Shown piece by piece: positions 46,884 to 55,694 of a stretch of DNA of 64,000 nt. A program made the translations under genes and the position numbers. The stretch comes from Catalinimonas alkaloidigena (lineage in GTDB: Bacteria > Bacteroidota > Bacteroidia > Cytophagales > Cyclobacteriaceae), in assembly GCF_029504655.1 (NCBI RefSeq), contig NZ_JAQFIL010000001.1, forward strand, positions 5,027,001-5,091,000. The letters are read 5' to 3'. Below the pieces are notes generated by a model. The model worked only from the letters and a program-made list of their open reading frames with translations. It made no database searches and had not been told where the DNA came from. Numbering within the stretch: position 1 is the stretch's first letter; each line of letters begins with the position of its first letter.

Positions 46884-48275
46884 ATGAAAGATCAACAAAA
46901 CAACGAAAGACGCGACTTTCTAAAGAAAGCAGGACTAGGCGGCCTCAGTCTGGCAGCATTTACAGCGGCACCGATTGAAGAAGTGCTGGGCTACTCTACC
47001 CAGAAAGTAAATCGTTTATCCGCTCCTTCCGACCTCAAAATCACCGATATGCGCATTGCTGAAGTTACCGGAGTAATGTTCAGAACCCCTATCGTTCGCA
47101 TATACACCAATCAGGGCATTATCGGGCATGGCGATGTGAGGGACGGCGCAGCCAAAGAGTACGCACTTTTCCTGAAAAGCCGGATTTTGGGAGAAAACCC
47201 CTGCAATGTAGAACGCCTGTTTAAAAAAATCCGGCAGTTTGGTCATCACGGCAGACAGGGTGGTGGCGTATCCGGGGTAGAAATGGCGCTCTGGGACCTG
47301 GCGGGTAAAGCCTATAATGTACCTGTTTACCAGTTATTGGGAGGTAAATACCGTGACAAGGTGCGCGTATATTGCGATACTACCACTTCATCTGACCCCC
47401 AGGAATACGCCCAGCGTATGCAGGAAAGAATTGACAAGGGTTACACCGCCCTGAAAATGGATATCGGGATCAATCTGATCAAAGATATCCCGGGAGCCAT
47501 TACCAATGCCCCTGAAGCTGAATTTAATCCTTATCAGCATGAGTATCGCCAGTACAACCTAACCGAGCATCCTTTCACCCGGGTACAGATTACAGAGAAA
47601 GGCATAGACAAGCTCATGGAGTTTCTGGATGTGATGCGCTCTCAGATCGGCTACGAAATTCCGATGGGGACTGACCACTGGGGACATTTTGGCGTCAATG
47701 AAGCTATCAAAATTGCCCGTGCTGCCGAGCCTTACAATCTCGCCTATATTGAAGATATTATCCCCTGGCATTATACCGACCAGTGGCGTGAAATTACCAC
47801 TTCCTCTACTACACCTACACAAACCGGTGAAGACATTTATGGGCTGGAAGGCGGTTTCAAAGAGCTGATTGACAAGCGTGCCGTAGACATCGTGCATCCG
47901 GACCCCAACACCGCGGGAGGAATTCTGGAAACCAAACGCATTGGTGACTATGCCTCACAGCACGGTATAGGTTTTATGCATCACCACGCTGCCGGGCCGG
48001 TCTCGTTTTTGGGTTCTGTACATAGTGCTGCAGCTACCGAAAACTTTATGTGGCTGGAACACCATGCGGTGGACAAACCTCAGTGGGAGGACCTGGTGAG
48101 CGGAATAGAAAAACCTATCGTTCAGGATGGCTACGTCAAAGTACCTGAAAAACCTGGCATTGGCGTGGAGCTGAATGAAGATGTGGTAAAAGAATTCCTG
48201 GTAGAAGGCGAAAAGCTTTTTGCCCCTACGCCGGAATGGAATGAAATCCGTGCCTGGGACAGGCTCTGGAGTTAA
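46884..48275 (+). CDS. Tat-exported mandelate racemase/enolase-superfamily sugar-acid dehydratase (463 aa)
   Basis: This enzyme carries an N-terminal twin-arginine signal (R9-R10-D-F-L-K-K followed by a hydrophobic stretch), unusual for a superfamily that is mostly cytoplasmic. The barrel shows K191-M-D-I-G as the basic strand, D264-H265, E290-D291 and E316-D317 as acid and metal-site candidates, and H366-H-H-A-A in the last catalytic segment. The N-terminal capping domain contains G-V-S-G-V-E-M-A-L-W-D-L-A-G-K-A. Members such as galactonate, rhamnonate or fuconate dehydratases remove water from sugar acids; the exact substrate is not determinable here. It follows a sugar dehydrogenase fusion gene by 280 bp, so the two may act in succession in the periplasm. 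Confidence 0.9.
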   Translation: MKDQQNNERRDFLKKAGLGGLSLAAFTAAPIEEVLGYSTQKVNRLSAPSDLKITDMRIAEVTGVMFRTPIVRIYTNQGIIGHGDVRDGAAKEYALFLKSRILGENPCNVERLFKKIRQFGHHGRQGGGVSGVEMALWDLAGKAYNVPVYQLLGGKYRDKVRVYCDTTTSSDPQEYAQRMQERIDKGYTALKMDIGINLIKDIPGAITNAPEAEFNPYQHEYRQYNLTEHPFTRVQITEKGIDKLMEFLDVMRSQIGYEIPMGTDHWGHFGVNEAIKIARAAEPYNLAYIEDIIPWHYTDQWREITTSSTTPTQTGEDIYGLEGGFKELIDKRAVDIVHPDPNTAGGILETKRIGDYASQHGIGFMHHHAAGPVSFLGSVHSAAATENFMWLEHHAVDKPQWEDLVSGIEKPIVQDGYVKVPEKPGIGVELNEDVVKEFLVEGEKLFAPTPEWNEIRAWDRLWS

Positions 48276-48290
48276 GGTCAAACTAACTTT

Positions 48291-48329
48291 AGATCTGGCA
48301 GATTTTTGAAATCTGCCAGATCTATTTTT
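48291..48329. terminator. Bidirectional terminator between convergent genes
   Basis: A perfect 15-bp inverted repeat (48291-48305 with 48309-48323, A-G-A-T-C-T-G-G-C-A-G-A-T-T-T) encloses a 3-nt loop and is followed by A-T-T-T-T-T on the plus strand. It occupies most of the 59-bp gap between the dehydratase and permease genes and can serve both. Confidence 0.85.
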
Positions 48330-48334
48330 CATCA

Positions 48335-50701
48335 TCACTCACTCCGTAATGAATTCACCGGATTAGCCTGTGCTGCCTTCAGCGATTGTGTGGTCACCAC
48401 GATTAGCGCAAAGGTCAGGGCAAAAAGTCCAGTGATTGGAAAAATCCACCAGGCTACTTCCGTTCGGATAGGGTAGCGTTCCAGGTACATATTCAGCAGC
48501 CACCAGGCGATAGGTGCAGAGACCAGAAAGGAGATAATCACCAGCCGGGAAAAGTCTTTGGACATGATAGACACGATGCTCAGTACTGAGGCGCCCAGAA
48601 CCTTGCGTATGCCAATTTCTTTGGTACGCTGTTCCGCAGTGTAGGATGCCAAACCAAATAAGCCCAAGCCAGTGATGATAATCGTCAGTATGGCAAAAAG
48701 ATTCGCCAGTTTGCTGGTCAGGTTAATGGTCGTAAACTTCTTCTGAAACTCTTCGTCTACAAAGGTATATTCAAAAGGATAGGCAGCATTATACTGGCTG
48801 AAAATATCTTTTACCTCAGCCAGCGAAGCTTCCAGCGCTCTGCCCTTAGTCAGGCGGATGCTTACTGCATTCGTCCAGTCAGGGTCCAGGATCATGAACA
48901 TAGGCTTGACTTCCTGATAGGGAGAACCCATCATCACATCGTCTACCACACCAATCAGGGTACGCTTATCGCCCCACAAATCCAGTTGGGTACCAATAGG
49001 CTCCTCCAGCCCCATAATTTCCAGTGCTGCCTTATTGATGACAATAGCCGAAGTGTCGCTAACAAAATCTCGGGAGAAGTCTCGCCCCATCAGCACCTTG
49101 ATACCCATCGTCTCGGCATAATCGTATTCTGTAGCGATTGTCGTAAAGATCACGCGCTGGTCTTCCGGCTTACCTGGCCAGCCTACAAAATTATTGGAAT
49201 TGATCTGCGTAATAGAACTGTTTGAGCGGGTTACAGCTTCCACGGCACCACTTTGCAAGAGTTCCTGCTTGAGCACATCATAGTTTTTGCCTATCTCTTC
49301 AGTAAAATCTACTGTAATCAGGTTTGTCTGATCATAGCCCAACTGTCTTCCTTTTACCAGTTGAATCTGCTCGTAGATCACAATCGTACCGATGATAAGC
49401 AGGATGGAAAAGCCAAACTGTAAGGTCACCAGTACTTTTCGGGGCGTGCTGGCTTTTTTGCCGACTTTCACTTTACCCTTGAGTACCTTCACCGGCTGGA
49501 AGGAAGAAAGATAAAAAGCCGGGTAGCTTCCGGCAATCAGCCCGGTAAGCAATATTATGCTCATGGAGCATAACCAGAACAGACCGGAAGTATAATTGAT
49601 GGCCAGCTCTTTTTCTACTAAATCGTTATAAAGCGGTAACAGCAGTTGCGCTAACAGGATAGCAATCACGAAAGCCATAAGACTGATAAATATCGACTCA
49701 CCTAAAAATTGCCCCATGAGGTCAATCCGGCGGGAACCAACGCTCTTGCGTATGCCTACCTCTCTGGCTCTACGCTCCGAGCGGGCAGTCGCAAGGTTCA
49801 TAAAGTTGATACAGGCAATGATCAGAATAAACACAGCGATGATGGTAAAAAGGTTGACGTAATCTATCATGCCTCCTTTTTCTAGCCCGTTCTCAAATTC
49901 GGAATGCAGGCGCCAGCGCAGCATAGGATGCAAGAACAGCTCAGGTTTAAGGTCCTCCTCTCCATGCTCAATTAGTATATTTTTGATGCTACTCTCTACC
50001 GCTTCTTCATTCGCAGGATCATTCAACTCCAGAAATACCTGAAAGGAATAATTGCCCCAGTTATCTTCGTTCTCTACTACCCAGGGACTTGCCTGCCGCC
50101 ATTGGGAGTAAGGGATAAGGAAGTCAAACTCAAAAGAAGAATTGCTGGGCACATCCTTCAGGATACCGCTCACCTTGAGGTCACTTTTGTCATCTACCCT
50201 GATAATCTGGTTGATAGGATCTTCATCGCCAAACAACGCTTTAGCTGTTGACTCTGTGATCACGATAGCGCTGGCATCATCCAACACGCTAGCCGCATCA
50301 CCATAGAGTAATGGAAACTCAAACATCTCCAGAAATTCCTCACCCACATAATAGCCCTCCTTCATGATGGGGTTTTCATCCACGTTAAGCAGGTGTTCAC
50401 CACCCCAATTCGTTACCACTGCGTTTTTGATGTTCACATCCGCATCTTTCATTGCCTGATACGTAGGCAAAGGCACAGAATTCCATGAATTGACCTTTCC
50501 ATCAAACTCCGCATTGACCATCAGCTGATACAAGCGATCTGATTTAGGAATAAAACTATCGTAAGAAGTCTCATCAAACACCCACAGCAGTATCAGAATG
50601 CTACAGCAGATACCGATGGAAAGTCCTGCAACATTGATGAAAGAATACACACGATTCTTCAGCAGGTTACGAATGGTAACGAGGAAATAGTTCTTGAACA
50701 T
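48335..50701 (-). CDS. MacB/FtsX-type ABC transporter permease (788 aa)
   Basis: This membrane protein has the duplicated layout of the Bacteroidota MacB-like permeases: TM helix near residue 20, a large MacB_PCD periplasmic domain, three TM helices with the coupling segment R-A-R-E-V-G-I-R-K-S-V-G, a second periplasmic domain, and three more helices with T-K-E-I-G-I-R-K-V-L-G. The last residues A-N-P-V-N-S-L-R-S-E are the usual family ending. Such proteins transmit ATPase motion across the envelope in export of peptides, antibiotics or lipoproteins. No ATPase gene lies beside it, so its partner is elsewhere. A candidate operator with three C-G-T-A-C-A boxes lies upstream (50964-51000). Confidence 0.93.
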   Translation of the reverse strand: MFKNYFLVTIRNLLKNRVYSFINVAGLSIGICCSILILLWVFDETSYDSFIPKSDRLYQLMVNAEFDGKVNSWNSVPLPTYQAMKDADVNIKNAVVTNWGGEHLLNVDENPIMKEGYYVGEEFLEMFEFPLLYGDAASVLDDASAIVITESTAKALFGDEDPINQIIRVDDKSDLKVSGILKDVPSNSSFEFDFLIPYSQWRQASPWVVENEDNWGNYSFQVFLELNDPANEEAVESSIKNILIEHGEEDLKPELFLHPMLRWRLHSEFENGLEKGGMIDYVNLFTIIAVFILIIACINFMNLATARSERRAREVGIRKSVGSRRIDLMGQFLGESIFISLMAFVIAILLAQLLLPLYNDLVEKELAINYTSGLFWLCSMSIILLTGLIAGSYPAFYLSSFQPVKVLKGKVKVGKKASTPRKVLVTLQFGFSILLIIGTIVIYEQIQLVKGRQLGYDQTNLITVDFTEEIGKNYDVLKQELLQSGAVEAVTRSNSSITQINSNNFVGWPGKPEDQRVIFTTIATEYDYAETMGIKVLMGRDFSRDFVSDTSAIVINKAALEIMGLEEPIGTQLDLWGDKRTLIGVVDDVMMGSPYQEVKPMFMILDPDWTNAVSIRLTKGRALEASLAEVKDIFSQYNAAYPFEYTFVDEEFQKKFTTINLTSKLANLFAILTIIITGLGLFGLASYTAEQRTKEIGIRKVLGASVLSIVSIMSKDFSRLVIISFLVSAPIAWWLLNMYLERYPIRTEVAWWIFPITGLFALTFALIVVTTQSLKAAQANPVNSLRSE

Positions 50702-51579
50702 AGCGGCGAGGTAGTTTAGTGGGGTAACTCAAGCTTTGGTAGAAGGTAACAGATAATTGAAAATAAAATCCTCTCACTCCTCAGATGCAAAAACATTTAC
50801 AAGAAGTTGCACCTCTTTCAACTCGGCAATCATAAAAGTCAAACATTGTACCGCTCCGCACTTTCTTAAGCATAGCATCAGCCAAAAGCCCCTATATAGG
50901 CCTTTGGTGGTTGATTAAATAAAAAATGATCCATATGGTTCATTTGCTCAAGTCCTCTGAAATCGTACAAAAACGTACAGCACTTGTTCGTAAGCGTACA
51001 CTCGCCCCAAGTCATTCATACACTCTTTTGCAAAGCCTGAAGGATAGTTTTCTATGTTTGTCACCCAGGAGAGGTCTTTTCCGTTAAAAGCAACAAGTGA
51101 ATTCAGCGAAGCTAGCTTAAAGTCAGGGTAGCAAGGCAGCATTTTCACTTTCACTTTCCCCCCCCTCTTTTAACAAGTTTAAACAAGATCCCTCCTGAAG
51201 GACAATTGCTTTTCCGCGCAATTAACGTTTAGCATTTTTTATGTACGCCATCTCTGCACTGCTGCTAACTGACATTTTTACGGCCGATTTTTCTGCTCAT
51301 GCATTTGACAGTACACTTTACCTCTATCCCTCACACGACATAGGGTCTGGCATATCGCAGGATGATACAGGCAGCCACGCCTGAGAAATATCAAGCTTAC
51401 CGAATTTACCTATCGCTCCGACAGTACGATAAAAACCACCACCCCTTAGTCTGGAGTAAGAGACTAATTTAACCGGAAAAAGACCAAGTTTTGATAAGCC
51501 GTTCTTTTTACTGTATTTAGTTTCTATTCCTTTTACCCCTAAGCACAGCATTTACTTTATGCTGCTCGATTCACTACCA
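50702..51579. other. 878-bp intergenic region upstream of the permease gene
   Basis: No gene is supported here. Two short minus-strand frames (50948-51154, 51324-51551) have no recognisable motifs and are most likely chance. The main structure is the triple C-G-T-A-C-A element at 50964-51000. The rest (51160-51330) is A/T-rich and may contain the promoter of the permease gene or relics of earlier genes. Confidence 0.5.
50964..51000 (-). promoter_or_regulatory. Candidate operator: three C-G-T-A-C-A boxes in helical phase
   Basis: The hexamer C-G-T-A-C-A occurs at 50964, 50974 and 50995. The offsets of 10 and 21 bp keep all three on the same DNA face. It lies about 265 bp before the permease start. 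That it binds a regulator is inference. Confidence 0.35.
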
Positions 51580-52428
51580 TTAGGCCAGGCTACTCCTCAC
51601 TTCTTTTGCCTTCATCAGTTCTACCGCTTTGAAAATAAGAATGATTTCTGCCAGTTCTGCCGGTAGTAAAGCCATCAGTCCTAAAGGGGATAAGAATACC
51701 GTCAGAAAAAGTAAAGCTGCGATGATTTCAAAAACACCGGCTACAGAAGCAATGGTACCTAAAGACTTTTGAAGCCTGAACAGCGCGAGACCATACACAA
51801 TGCCTATTCCCCCCAAAGTAATTATGGCTCCGAATAGTACCAGTTCACGTTGAAGAGGGGCATAAAAGATAGAGACAATGTCGTACCCCAGGATAAGGGT
51901 GTTGAGTCCTATCAGAATAATCGATATTACTTTGAGCAGATAATTACTGAACAACCCAGCAAGAATCACAAACCCACGCATAAAGAACACATAGGCGATA
52001 AGCACAAATATTTTGATGCTGACATATAGGGTACTGCCTACAATCATCTCTCCATCAGTAAAGCGATAGTATTCAACGATGCTTTCTGGTATCCCCAGAA
52101 TAAAGTAAGCGACACCAAATATCCAGGCTATGTTTAGCTGCTTCATCAGAAAGCCGGAGGGCTGGCTGAGGTCCAAGTCTCTTAATAAAAAACTCTTCAG
52201 GGACAATGTCTTCACATCCTCTTCTTCCTGCTCCGCTATTTTATCCAGATCGGCACCCAGGGCTAGCAGTATGGTTTTTAGGGTATAGCTTCTGGGCGTT
52301 ACCTCGCCGGATTCTATTCGCTGTATGGTCCGTACACTTATGTTACACATTTCTACCAGTTCTTCCTGCGTAAGCCCTTTTGCCTTTCTTAGATCTGCTA
52401 TTTTTCTACCTAAATCTGGTTGCCTCAT
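51580..52428 (-). CDS. XRE-type HTH regulator fused to a membrane domain (282 aa)
   Basis: The first ~65 residues form a Cro/C1-type helix-turn-helix (I-A-D-L-R-K-A-K-G-L-T-Q-E-E-L, then S-V-R-T-I-Q-R-I-E-S-G). After an acidic linker, residues ~95-275 contain about five to six hydrophobic helices (for example I-K-I-F-V-L-I-A-Y-V-F-F-M and G-G-I-G-I-V-Y-G-L-A-L-F). It is thus a membrane-bound transcription factor, a layout known in Bacteroidota. The membrane part could sense an envelope signal; no ligand is suggested. It lies 879 bp upstream of the permease gene on the same strand and may regulate it, but the gap argues against one transcript. Confidence 0.85.
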   Translation of the reverse strand: MRQPDLGRKIADLRKAKGLTQEELVEMCNISVRTIQRIESGEVTPRSYTLKTILLALGADLDKIAEQEEEDVKTLSLKSFLLRDLDLSQPSGFLMKQLNIAWIFGVAYFILGIPESIVEYYRFTDGEMIVGSTLYVSIKIFVLIAYVFFMRGFVILAGLFSNYLLKVISIILIGLNTLILGYDIVSIFYAPLQRELVLFGAIITLGGIGIVYGLALFRLQKSLGTIASVAGVFEIIAALLFLTVFLSPLGLMALLPAELAEIILIFKAVELMKAKEVRSSLA

Positions 52429-53087
52429 AAGGTATAAGTATTCGTTGATGACTCTTTAGATGAATAGTATTGCTGAAAACCTGAGCGATCGCTTACAGAT
52501 AGGCTGCATCCCTACGCTTTATGTGAAACGCTATAGATTCCCGGCTGCTCTGAGGTAAGCGTTCCAGTAAATATAAGACACTGCTAAGTATATCCTCCCC
52601 TATACCCCCATATAGTGCCCCTTCATGGTAGGAAAGCTTAAGACCTGACACATACCATGCGCCTGTAAAGTTATTTTTGTTGGGCAAGGGTATACCTTTC
52701 TTCTTTCCATATACTACCACTTCCCAGTTATTGGTAAGGAAACAGATGCTCCTTTCATCTGCTTCCTGCGGCCAACAGTACTTTCATCGGATTCTAATTT
52801 TGATCTTTCAGGCAATTTTAACTTCTGACGTAAATTGTACAAGGCATGGCAAATAACTTCACCCGACATTCACCCGACATTTGGCATATCACTTGATTAT
52901 CAACAAATCTTCAGTAAGTGATAAAAGACTTCAAGTATAAGCCGTTTACTTATGACAGGTGATGGTTTTGACCCTTTACAGTAAATAACAAAAGGTGAAT
53001 CATTACTTTTTTTACGTAGCATATAGCCTTTACCCCCTGATATGGCCAGAACAGGTCACTCTTCTAGGTGTACGTACCATCCTAACT
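52429..53087. other. 659-bp intergenic region with a short tandem repeat
   Basis: No gene is supported. A minus-strand frame of 75 codons (52493-52720) has no recognisable features. A perfect tandem duplication of the 11-mer T-T-C-A-C-C-C-G-A-C-A lies at 52858-52879. The XRE gene promoter should lie near 52430-52500; no clear element is visible. Confidence 0.5.
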
Positions 53088-55694
53088 TTACAGGCCATCT
53101 GTATTTTTTAGCGCTCTTGATTTTGAATAGGCTTCATCGGCAGATTTATAGTCCTTCAGGCCATCATATGCCAGGCCTAAATTGTCATAATACACAGCGT
53201 TTTTAGGGTTCAAGGAAATGGCATTTTTATAGAAACGAATTGCTTCAGCATGTTTGCCCATGACATAATTTGCGATGCCTGCCCGGTTGTTGAGCGCCTC
53301 ATCTTCAGGGTTAATCTCCAACCCTTTCAGATATAGCGATAATGCTTCTTCATGCGCCACCTCATTTTCAAAGACATAGCCCAGATAATTATAGGTGTTG
53401 ATATTGTTAGGGTCTGACTTCAGGGATTTCTGTAATGATTGTTTGGCCTCTTTCCATTTTTTTTGCCATATCAGTGACAGGCCAAGGCCGGAAAGTGAGA
53501 TTGCGTTATTTTCATCTATTTGCGAAGCTTTCCTGAATGTCCGCTCCGCATCTTCCCATCTTTGCAAAGCATTATAAGCCAGGCCTAGATTGTTGTAATA
53601 CAACACATTTTCAGGTTCGCGCTGAACGGCTTCCTGATAGTTAGCTACAGCTTTCTCTCCTTTGCCGATATTATGGTAAAACACTCCCAGACGATTGTAG
53701 TAAGTTCCTTTGGTATTTTCTATTTCCAGCGCCTTACGATACATCTGCTCGGCATTTTCATAGTCACCCATTCTTTCGTAAGCCACTCCAATGTTCTCAT
53801 GGTAGACAGGTTCTCCAGGATTTAATGCCAAGGATCTGGAAAAACATTCGGCAGCCTGCTCGTACTCTCCTTGTTTTAGATAAAACAATCCCAAATCATT
53901 GTGGCGAAATGGATTATCAGGAGAGTCCCGAATACTGGTCGTCAATAATTCATGTAGTTCTTTGTCTTTCTTTTGCTTTTCCAAAATTACCCTCAGTGCG
54001 TTAAAGTACTTAGACTCATTCGGTCTCAGCTCCAGTGCCTTACGATACATTTTTTCTGCATTTGCAGCATCCTCCATTCTTTCGTAGGTCAGCCCCTTAT
54101 TCTCAAAATATACCGGCTCTTCGGGATTCAGGCTTATGGATTGGGAAAAGCATGCCACAGCCTGCTCCAACTTTTTTTGCTTTAGATAAAACAGCCCCAA
54201 ATCATTATGTAACAAAGGATCTTTGGGGGAGTTGCGAATACTAAAGGTCAACAATGCTTTCAGTTCACTATCTTTCTTCTGCTTTTCCAAAAGCTTTCTG
54301 AGGGAATTATAATACTTGGACTCGGTAGGCTTGCAGTTCAGGGCTTTCTGGTAGTAGGTTTGGGCATCATCGGGGGTATCCATTTTTTCGTAGTTAATAC
54401 CAAGCAAATGGTATATCACATCCGGACTGCTGTCACGCAGTTTCAGGCACTTAAGATAGCTTTCAATGGCTTTTTCCCACTGCCCGGTCTGTTCGTACAG
54501 ATAAGCGATGCCCCAGTAGCTTTCAAAAATCTCCTCTCCTACCCCAAACGCCTTATGGAAGTGCTGTTCGGCTTCTTCGTATTTTGTATCATAAGTCAGA
54601 ATATAGCCGATATCAATATGTGCCAGGCTCAGGTCCGGTTTGCTTTGGATAGCATTCCTGTAGTACCGGGCAGAGCTTTCGTACTCTCTTGACAGGGAGT
54701 AAGCAAAGCCTATGTCACGATAGCAGTTGTAGACGATATTTTCATAAGAATGTTGCTCTACCAGGATGATCTGCAGGTGGTCAATCAATGCTTTGACTTT
54801 TTCCTTTTTCTCCTCTATCCGGTTGGCGTAACCGTAAAGTATCAGTTTGCGGCGATAGCTCCCGCTATTCAGGAAATTCATGTGCAGCGCGTCATCGTAC
54901 CATTGCTCAGCGGTCTCATATTTAGATTCATCACGATAGCTATCTCCCATGAGCAGGTAAGTGTTCAGGTTCTCGGGCTCCTTCTCTATCGCCTGCAGAA
55001 AGTGCTCCCTGGCTTTGTCGTAGTCCTTCTGTTTTAAATGATATTCTCCAATAGCACTTTGAACATCTGCGCTATTATGCAACTCCCTGGCCTGATTAAA
55101 GTAAGCCAGGGCGCCCTCATAATCCGGCAGGGGGTGATACAGCTCAATCTGTCCCAGATAAACAAAGAAACTGCTTCGTTCTTTCAGCGTTAACTTTTCA
55201 TTTTGAGCCAGCTCCAGATATTCAATACCAGCGGCCAGCCAGCGGCCATCCAGGATGTTAAAGTTTAGCTTACGGTATCGCTCTATTTCCGGCTGATGCC
55301 CGGTAAACCCAAAAGGAGTTTCACACAGATGTCCGTATACGTAGCCATCCCAGTGCACGAGCGCCTCTACAAACTCTTTCCACCATAAATCGTAGGCCTG
55401 CTCCATATCGCCTTCCTTACACAATCGCGTGACCTGATCTGCCGTAACAGTGGCCAGGGCAAGAAAATATTCATGCTGAAGCTTTACCAGATATTTGATA
55501 TACTCGGGCCGGTCATACTTATTCCTGTCCAGATGTGATACATCCCATACTGAGTGAGGCTCGCATTGCCTGAACTGGGCAGCCAGATACTCCAGCATCT
55601 CTGCCAGCACAATCATCTCTATTTCCTGATCAAAACAGGCCTCCTGGTACAAAGGAGCAAGCAGAGAACGAATATGATGTTCGCTAAGATTCAT
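53088..55694 (-). CDS. Large TPR-repeat protein of the CHAT operon (868 aa)
   Basis: This soluble protein has no signal peptide. Residues 1-170 form a helical domain without known motif (W-W-K-E-F-V-E-A-L-V-H-W-D-G-Y-V-Y-G). From about 175 to the end the chain is almost all tetratricopeptide repeats, roughly 17-19 units such as G-E-Y-H-L-K-Q-K-D-Y-D-K-A-R-E-H-F. Residues 459-560 and 561-662 are near-identical 102-residue blocks, a recent duplication of three TPRs. TPR arrays bind other proteins or peptides. Its start codon overlaps the CHAT stop in a T-A-A-T-G junction, so translation of the two is coupled. Inferred role: sensor or scaffold that controls the CHAT protease, by analogy with TPR-CHAT pairs in other systems. 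Confidence 0.92.
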   Translation of the reverse strand: MNLSEHHIRSLLAPLYQEACFDQEIEMIVLAEMLEYLAAQFRQCEPHSVWDVSHLDRNKYDRPEYIKYLVKLQHEYFLALATVTADQVTRLCKEGDMEQAYDLWWKEFVEALVHWDGYVYGHLCETPFGFTGHQPEIERYRKLNFNILDGRWLAAGIEYLELAQNEKLTLKERSSFFVYLGQIELYHPLPDYEGALAYFNQARELHNSADVQSAIGEYHLKQKDYDKAREHFLQAIEKEPENLNTYLLMGDSYRDESKYETAEQWYDDALHMNFLNSGSYRRKLILYGYANRIEEKKEKVKALIDHLQIILVEQHSYENIVYNCYRDIGFAYSLSREYESSARYYRNAIQSKPDLSLAHIDIGYILTYDTKYEEAEQHFHKAFGVGEEIFESYWGIAYLYEQTGQWEKAIESYLKCLKLRDSSPDVIYHLLGINYEKMDTPDDAQTYYQKALNCKPTESKYYNSLRKLLEKQKKDSELKALLTFSIRNSPKDPLLHNDLGLFYLKQKKLEQAVACFSQSISLNPEEPVYFENKGLTYERMEDAANAEKMYRKALELRPNESKYFNALRVILEKQKKDKELHELLTTSIRDSPDNPFRHNDLGLFYLKQGEYEQAAECFSRSLALNPGEPVYHENIGVAYERMGDYENAEQMYRKALEIENTKGTYYNRLGVFYHNIGKGEKAVANYQEAVQREPENVLYYNNLGLAYNALQRWEDAERTFRKASQIDENNAISLSGLGLSLIWQKKWKEAKQSLQKSLKSDPNNINTYNYLGYVFENEVAHEEALSLYLKGLEINPEDEALNNRAGIANYVMGKHAEAIRFYKNAISLNPKNAVYYDNLGLAYDGLKDYKSADEAYSKSRALKNTDGL
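53709..54320 (-). repeat. Tandem 306-bp coding duplication in the TPR gene
   Basis: Two adjacent 102-codon blocks (54015-54320 and 53709-54014) encode near-identical triple-TPR modules, each beginning S-K-Y-[YF]-N-[SA]-L-R and ending M-Y-R-K-A-L-E. Their strong similarity relative to the other repeats in the protein indicates a recent in-frame duplication. Confidence 0.85.

Noticed and set aside
50948..51154. 68-codon minus-strand frame as a gene
   Set aside because: No recognisable motif, signal peptide or domain; it overlaps the candidate operator boxes.
52493..52720. 75-codon minus-strand frame as a gene
   Set aside because: No recognisable features and no supporting context.
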